DNA from: Luteibacter sp. 9135
Lineage (GTDB): Bacteria; Pseudomonadota; Gammaproteobacteria; Xanthomonadales; Rhodanobacteraceae
NCBI RefSeq assembly: GCF_000745005.1
Contig: NZ_JQNB01000001.1
Location: 3,775,501-3,839,500 of the forward strand
Direction of reading: 5' to 3'
DNA: 64,000 bases
The position numbers and the translations under genes were made by a program. The notes beneath the pieces were generated by a model. It searched no databases, was not told where the DNA came from, and was given only the letters and a program-made list of their open reading frames with translations. This document shows positions 59,274 to 64,000 of this stretch, in pieces; position 1 is the stretch's first letter, and each line of letters opens with the position of its first letter.

Positions 59274-60177
59274 AATCAAGTGAGCAGATGGCAAGCCAGC
59301 GGGCGACGATGCGCCGGGTGATGGCGGAGAGCTCTGGGCCATCGAGAACGTCAGACATGTCACGAACCAGCCTGCTCTCCAGGTCTTGCGTCAGCATCGA
59401 TGTCATCTCCTCCGCTGTGCCGGTAAACAAGATGCATGTCTCCGCCATTCGGATTTCAAACTCGTTGACGTGCCGGACCAGCCTCTGGTGAACCGACGGC
59501 ATGCCCTCTTCGATGCGCCGGAAGTGGTCATCGCACTCGAGGAAAGTCTTCAAAGTCCACGCGTAGAGCCGGCCTTGCGCTGCACCTGCATTGGGACGGT
59601 CTTGCAACCGAACTTGCGTCTTGCGAAGGATGTTGGCCTCGTAAATGCTCAGGTCATCGCCAAGCGGTGCGAGGACCACGGGGAGGCCATCGAGAGCGGG
59701 ACGACCACCGCCTTCCTGGAGAATCTGGAAAATCTCCTGCCCGTAAAATTGTCCGTCGTGGACTTCAACCGTCACAAGTTCGTCGACGAATCCGAGCTTC
59801 CAGCCGCGCAACTCGGCTTCCTTGACCTGCGCATGCGCCACGAGGTTGTGATGGCCAAATTCGGGAATGACAAAAATCCACCGGCGGATTTTGGTGGTGC
59901 CAAGGTACGTGGGCAGGTGCGCCGCATTTTTCTTAAGCTTGGCGATGTCACGCGTGAGCTTGTCACGCAGGTGCTCGTGGAGCTCCGCCTGCGTGTAGTG
60001 CTTGTCGGGACAGTAGCACTGGAAGGCACAACCGTCAGGCTTGGTGAAGCCTTCGATGCCAAAGTCCCCGGGGGAAGCCGGAATGGGCTGGTAGCCGGGA
60101 TACCGGCGCTTGAAAACCTGCTGGCACAACAACTCCCAGCTCGTTCCGTCAAAAGGCCCGTAGGGCGTGCTAATCAT
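59266..60177 (-). CDS. Effector nuclease-like protein of the ABC-3C/Lamassu-type system
   Basis: A 303-aa protein. The N-terminus has a restriction-endonuclease (Mrr-like) layout: E15, GDFGIEGF with D38, and FQCYCPDKHYT with Q53. The usual catalytic K of QxK is a Tyr (QCY) here, but Lys60 follows shortly, so the lysine may be displaced. The C-terminal half is helical with a long tail that probably contacts the ATPase. AAAGGGAT lies upstream of the ATG. It is the first gene of the coupled trio. Confidence 0.75.
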   Translation of the reverse strand: MISTPYGPFDGTSWELLCQQVFKRRYPGYQPIPASPGDFGIEGFTKPDGCAFQCYCPDKHYTQAELHEHLRDKLTRDIAKLKKNAAHLPTYLGTTKIRRWIFVIPEFGHHNLVAHAQVKEAELRGWKLGFVDELVTVEVHDGQFYGQEIFQILQEGGGRPALDGLPVVLAPLGDDLSIYEANILRKTQVRLQDRPNAGAAQGRLYAWTLKTFLECDDHFRRIEEGMPSVHQRLVRHVNEFEIRMAETCILFTGTAEEMTSMLTQDLESRLVRDMSDVLDGPELSAITRRIVARWLAICSLDYV

Positions 60178-60180
60178 TAA

Positions 60181-60837
60181 CGAAAGATCCCTTTCCGCAC
60201 AGCAGTCTGGACCCTATAACGGCCTGTGATCCGTCAACTTTAGCCGTTGGAGAAGGACTTTGCGCGGCAATCTGTATAATTGGCCGAAAACGTGCAGTTC
60301 GCAGTGCACTGCGTCATCGACCACGGCGGCTAATGTCGCATCAGCCGACTTTGACCAGTCGGGAAAATCCACGTCTGACTGCCACGTTCAGCCTAAGAGC
60401 GAAGTCGTTCTCATCGCACCCTCGCCTTCGAGCAGGCACTCCTCGCCTCCGTCGACATGTCCCTTTTCCAAAGGAAGGTAACGACAGAGCGCTGCTGCGT
60501 AAAAGAATTACGAGACCACGAGCTCTTCAAGACCAACAAGGTCACCATATCTAGGCAACCGATAGCGCTCTGGCGGCGCCGTGCCGATCTCATTGTTGCA
60601 CTGGTCATGCTGTTGGTTGCCAGAGCCTGTCACGTGGAGGCTTATGATTTGAAGAATAATCTTTGCGAAGACAGTCGCAAGCTATGATAAGCCGGTTGCC
60701 CGGACATGACGAGTTAGCATCCCGGCACATTCCGCTTGATCGCGATGTTGAGCGTTCGCATCTTCCGATACTTAGGCCAAATTCCCTCGGGAAAGAATGG
60801 CGCGCACCAGATGCGCTTCAGACCTCCTTACCAACGA
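60181..60837. other. Gene-poor region with lower GC
   Basis: 657 bases between the ABC-3C operon and the ADP-ribosylglycohydrolase gene. Base composition is visibly more AT-rich than the surroundings. Reading frames here are short and unconvincing. It presumably holds the promoter of the minus-strand operon. Confidence 0.6.
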
Positions 60838-61773
60838 TTAGCCGGCTTCACCTTCCTGGTCACGCACATCGTGCGGCCGCTCTGCATGTAGACGCGTAGC
60901 GATGTCTCCAATCATCGCCGCATGGGCCAAGGTGGCCTTCCATGCTCCAGGAATACCATCGATGCCATAGACCGCACCCGCAACCTGACCGGCGATAGCC
61001 GCCGTCGTGTCCGCGTCATCGCCAAGGTTTGCGGCCGCGAGCACAGCATCCCGGAAGTTGTTGGTGGTCATCACACACCAAAGCGCGGCTTCCAGTGACT
61101 CGACCGAATAGCCGCTTCCTCGGACGGCTGAAACCTCGAGGTCGGTGATGCGCCGTGCAGCCAACGCCTGGAGCTTCGGCTCCCGGGCGACTGCGGAGGC
61201 ACCTTCGAGCAAACCGGTCGGCGCCTTGCCTTGCAACGCATTGGCGAGGACCACTGCGAGCACGCGACAAGCATCCACAGCCTCCGGTGCCGCATGCGTC
61301 GTCAGGGAGATGGCGGCGGCAAGATCCACGGCGTCCCCAACATTAGGGAAACTCCACAGGACAGCGGGAGCTAACCGCATGATGGAGCCATTGCCAGCCA
61401 TCATGGGATCCGATGTCTCCGCAACCAGATTGCCGTACTTCTCATGGAAATTCAGCGCCGTCGACACCGTTGAACCGATATCGAAGCATTCGCCGTTCGA
61501 ACTCATGTAGCCGTGATCGCGCCAGTTGATGTAGCGTCGCAACTGGTCGGCAGGGTCATGCCTCCGCTGGCAGAGAAAGCTCTGCGCGAGGCACAACGCC
61601 ATTGATGTGTCGTCCGTCCACTCGCCGGGTTTCAAATCGAAAACCCCGCCACCGACCATGTCGGTCACCGTGGAGAATGATCCTCGGGGCGAGAACTCCA
61701 CCGTGGTTCCCACGGCGTCCCCACAGGCAAGCCCGACAAGACAGCCGTGGTAACGGTCAAGCAAGGAAACCAT
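60838..61773 (-). CDS. ADP-ribosylglycohydrolase family protein (DraG-like)
   Basis: A 311-aa protein that would remove ADP-ribose from protein or nucleic acid. It has the family metal-binding motifs: GLACGDAVGTTVEFSPRG (residues 14-31), PGEWTDDTSMALCLAQS (about 49-65), MMAGNGSIMRLAPAVLW (about 125), and NLGDDADTTAAIAGQVAGAV (about 262-281), which supply the two Mg2+ ligands. No ADP-ribosyltransferase (DarT-like) gene is visible beside it. It may protect the host or counter an ADP-ribosylating toxin. Confidence 0.93.
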   Translation of the reverse strand: MVSLLDRYHGCLVGLACGDAVGTTVEFSPRGSFSTVTDMVGGGVFDLKPGEWTDDTSMALCLAQSFLCQRRHDPADQLRRYINWRDHGYMSSNGECFDIGSTVSTALNFHEKYGNLVAETSDPMMAGNGSIMRLAPAVLWSFPNVGDAVDLAAAISLTTHAAPEAVDACRVLAVVLANALQGKAPTGLLEGASAVAREPKLQALAARRITDLEVSAVRGSGYSVESLEAALWCVMTTNNFRDAVLAAANLGDDADTTAAIAGQVAGAVYGIDGIPGAWKATLAHAAMIGDIATRLHAERPHDVRDQEGEAG

Positions 61774-61932
61774 CCAACGTCCTCCAATGGGGAGCGCGCA
61801 TCAACGTGGATTCTATGCGAGTACCAAGGTGAAGTGAGAGAACGGACACCTCACCTCGGTCAGGCACGATACCAAGAAGCTCACCTGCCCAGGACCAATC
61901 ACCCCGGCAATCGTCCTGGGCACTGCATCCAC

Positions 61933-62348
61933 CTCACGCATCAAGGCCGGTCGCCGGCGGCGCGCCCTTTTTGTCCAGAAAATCGATGACCGCCGGGTTT
62001 GTCGCAAAGTCGAGCAGAACCCGTCCTTTTGAATCCACCTGATCTACTCGTGCCCCGGTATCGAGGAGCACCCTGACCATCAGGGGACATCCCGCGATGT
62101 GAGTCACTGAGGGTGGCCAGGGTCATGGCTGTCCCGCACCGCACCGACCGCTCGGCCAGAAGATCAATCCGCTCGAACTCCAGATGTGGATTGGCTCCTT
62201 TGCCGAGGACCATGCGCGCATCATGAGCGTCGCGACGGACGATGCTCAATAGCAACCCATCCTCCAGCCGTCCGGGCAGCCGGAAGATGAGTTGCCAAAA
62301 CAGGACCTTGTGTTTGTCTCCATGACGGGACACTCCATTGGGATGCAA
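61933..62348 (-). pseudogene. Ankyrin-type gene, frameshifted
   Basis: Frames shift near 62100. Upstream part: LLSIVRRDAHDARMVLGKGA and AMTLATLSD. Downstream part in another frame: PLMVRVLLDTGARVDQVDSK, then GRVLLDFATNPAVIDFLDKK to a stop at 61933. The second segment is almost the same as that of the neighbouring paralogue. One base change would restore a single frame. Confidence 0.65.
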
Positions 62349-62446
62349 TACAAACTAACCAGGTTTTGAGCTCGGCCCGCCCCACTGCGATGCACGTCCG
62401 TTTCCCATATCGGTCTACCTGAGTCGCCTGCATCATAGTGGAATCA

Positions 62447-63600
62447 TCAGAGGCGCCGTTGCACCGTTCCAGCATGCACCGCCGCGTGCGGAGTTGGGAG
62501 CATCCTCATAAGCGAGAACCTTTCAATGACAACACGCAACCCTTCCGGCAGGACGTCGACGGGCCGTTGGTCATTGCCGTTGGTCATTGCCGTTGGTGAC
62601 GTCCGGGTCCAGGCCGACCTGAAGCAACCAGTCGAGCACCCGTGGCGACCGTGCCAGGTGCAACAGGGTGTTGCCGTAGACGTCCTGGGGCCCAATAAAT
62701 GGGACTGCGCCTTCAAAGAGCAACGCCAGACGTGGCTTGCCGGCACCCACTTTCCATTCCACGTCTTCAGCGACGACCGGCGGGACACCGCTGTCAATCA
62801 ACACTGCAAGTCCCAGCACTGTCAGTCCCGTATAGACGTACTCGCCGTCGAGCTCAAGAAGGCTGTAGTCGTACCGGGGAACGGTGTCGGCGGCGCCCAT
62901 CCCGATTAGTTTTGATACGCGCTCGGCATTCTTTTTGATGAGCGCATCGTGTAGGCAGTGCCACGCGCTGAACCGGGCCACGAGCGGCGGCGGGCCGCTG
63001 CCGGCACACGTAGCGTCCTTCGGTCCCTGCTCCCGATCGGCGGACCTGAAATAGTCTGCTCTGTCCAGCGCGCGTATCAGTTTGGGATTGACCACGGTCC
63101 GCCACAGGGTTTCCGGCACCATCAGTGGCGGCAACGGGTCGTCGCCGTAGTCGGGCCGAGCGCATGAGGCCACTGGCGGGTCAACGTCTCGCGCGACAGG
63201 TTCAGGCGCCCCGTGCTGATGGAGGTACGTGCACACCGCTGCTCCAGGCGAAATCGAGAAGCACCCGGCCCTTTGAATCCACCTGATCAATCCGGCCGCC
63301 GTGGTTGAGCACGAGCGGGGTCATCAAAAGGCTGTCGGTTGCAGCATCAATCACAACAGCAAGGGAAACGGCCGTCAGATCGCTGAAGATGCGATCGTGG
63401 ATGACCTCAATGGCATCGTTCTCCTCATCCATCGACGCGCCCCGGGCAAGGGCCTTGAGGACACCGTTGATGTCCCGGTTGAGAACAGCGAACGCCAGGG
63501 TCCGGGTGAGGTTTGGGGACGTTGCAGGCGAGGTGGTGCAGGCTGGCAAAGCGGGAGTTGCGGGATGTTCAAAGGGTGTCGTCATGACGGAATGCTCCAT
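62447..63600 (-). pseudogene. Ankyrin-type gene with two frameshifts
   Basis: A reconstructed protein of about 380 residues would start MEHSVMTTPFEHPATPALPA. Frame one runs to near 63245 (RIDQVDSKGRVLLDFAW). A one-base shift there continues as AAVCTYLHQHGAPEPVARDV, with further repeats (VYTGLTVLGLAVLIDSGVPP, DVYGNTLLHLARSPRVLDWL). A second break near 62580 is caused by a 13-bp tandem duplication; removing it gives NGNDQRPVDVLPEGLRVVIE. Both shifts inactivate the gene. Confidence 0.7.
62566..62591. repeat. 13-bp tandem duplication inside the ankyrin pseudogene
   Basis: GTTGGTCATTGCC occurs at 62566-62578 and again at 62579-62591. Its length is not a multiple of three, so it shifts the frame. 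A recent slipped-strand event. Confidence 0.9.
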
Positions 63601-64000
63601 GGATGTATCCCCACCGTAACGACCGAACGGGGGCTGTCAAGGCCCCACTGTCCTTCTGCGAAGCAAGTCCGCGCCCCGTACTCGCCCGGGTCAGACCATC
63701 GATGAAATCATTTCACCGTACGCGATGCCGAGTGCCATAACCGTGGCGTTGTAGGTTCTTCCCCGAAACCATGGCCGCTGATGCATTGGTTTCAGCGGCA
63801 GGAAGCGCCGTGGGCATCGTAGGCTGATGCCATCGGTGCCACCACACGGCACGTCAGCGACGAACAATGAGCAAAGAGCACAAGTTCCCGGTCTTTTCAT
63901 GGCATGTACACCAATCTGCGGACACGAGCATCACAATCCGTGACGCCAGCATTGTCACGATCCGTGACAAGTCCTCCAAACACCGGGGCCAACAATCCTT
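63601..64000. other. Right edge, no supported gene
   Basis: 400 bases without a convincing gene. It ends with two copies of a dyad-like motif (listed), and a GGGGC-TGTCAAG-GCCCC hairpin-like stretch near 63629-63646. Confidence 0.5.
63931..63968. promoter_or_regulatory. Pair of operator-like dyads
   Basis: TCACAATCCGTGAC (63931-63944) and TCACGATCCGTGAC (63955-63968), spaced 24 bases start to start. With one flanking base the second is an inverted repeat, GTCACG-ATC-CGTGAC. Two similar sites in tandem suggest a repressor binding site for a gene beyond the window. Confidence 0.45.

Noticed and set aside
60457..60687. A 76-codon frame with a hydrophobic stretch in the gene-poor gap
   Set aside because: One hydrophobic patch (LIVALVMLLVARAC) is present, but there is no ribosome site and the rest is not protein-like.
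63691..63900. A 69-codon minus-strand frame at the right edge
   Set aside because: Cysteine- and arginine-rich translation without motif or ribosome site.
39997..64000. CRISPR arrays
   Set aside because: No regularly spaced repeats of 23-40 bases with unique spacers were seen.

Overview
The window reads as the chromosome of a GC-rich gammaproteobacterium of the Xanthomonadales, most like Luteibacter, Dyella or Rhodanobacter. This rests on gene order: recN / hrcA-grpE-dnaK-dnaJ-dapB ... carA-carB-greA, fur divergent from omlA (bamE), ratA-rnfH next to smpB-ssrA, and an rpmJ of the zinc-ligand-poor type. The assignment is inferred from gene content, not from a database search.

Bases 1-39,996 are core chromosome. 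At the left edge a minus-strand cluster (1-4710) encodes an STN-domain protein, an ECF sigma factor, a FecR-like anti-sigma factor, a TpsB outer-membrane transporter and a DUF2341/LamG protein; it resembles the PUMA3/Vre cell-surface signalling system linked to two-partner secretion. Next come an orphan secretin, a succinyl-CoA:3-ketoacid CoA transferase pair, a LysR regulator, L36, a diguanylate cyclase, an MFS carrier, and a TonB receptor with a PepSY/flavodoxin reductase (iron uptake). Then follow greA-carB-carA, a 2OG-Fe(II) oxygenase, a cation exchanger behind a yybP-ykoY (manganese) riboswitch, dapB, the heat-shock operon, recN, a two-component system, a strongly structured candidate CsrA-titrating sRNA (36868-37066), fur, bamE, rnfH, ratA, smpB and tmRNA. 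A family of short palindromic (REP/REPIN) elements is scattered between core genes, with compensatory base changes in the stem.

From 39,997 to beyond the right edge the window is a genomic island inserted at the 3' end of the tmRNA gene. It starts with a tyrosine integrase and carries no REP copies. It looks like a defence island. A minus-strand cluster of about 9 kb (43215-52291) encodes a 1250-aa nuclease-STAND ATPase, a coupled HEAT-like protein, two further nuclease-fold-like proteins and several small unknown proteins. A SEFIR-domain gene of bSEFIR type is broken by an IS3-family element (54696-55954, 3-bp target duplication). A translationally coupled trio (56764-60177) encodes a nuclease-like protein, a small middle protein and an SMC/Rad50-like ATPase, matching the ABC-3C/Lamassu architecture. 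An ADP-ribosylglycohydrolase follows, then decayed ankyrin-repeat genes. No right-hand attachment site is visible, so the island continues past base 64,000.

Many island genes are unrecognised. Several frameshifts, including one caused by a clean 13-bp tandem duplication, point to active decay in parts of it or, less likely, to local sequence errors.
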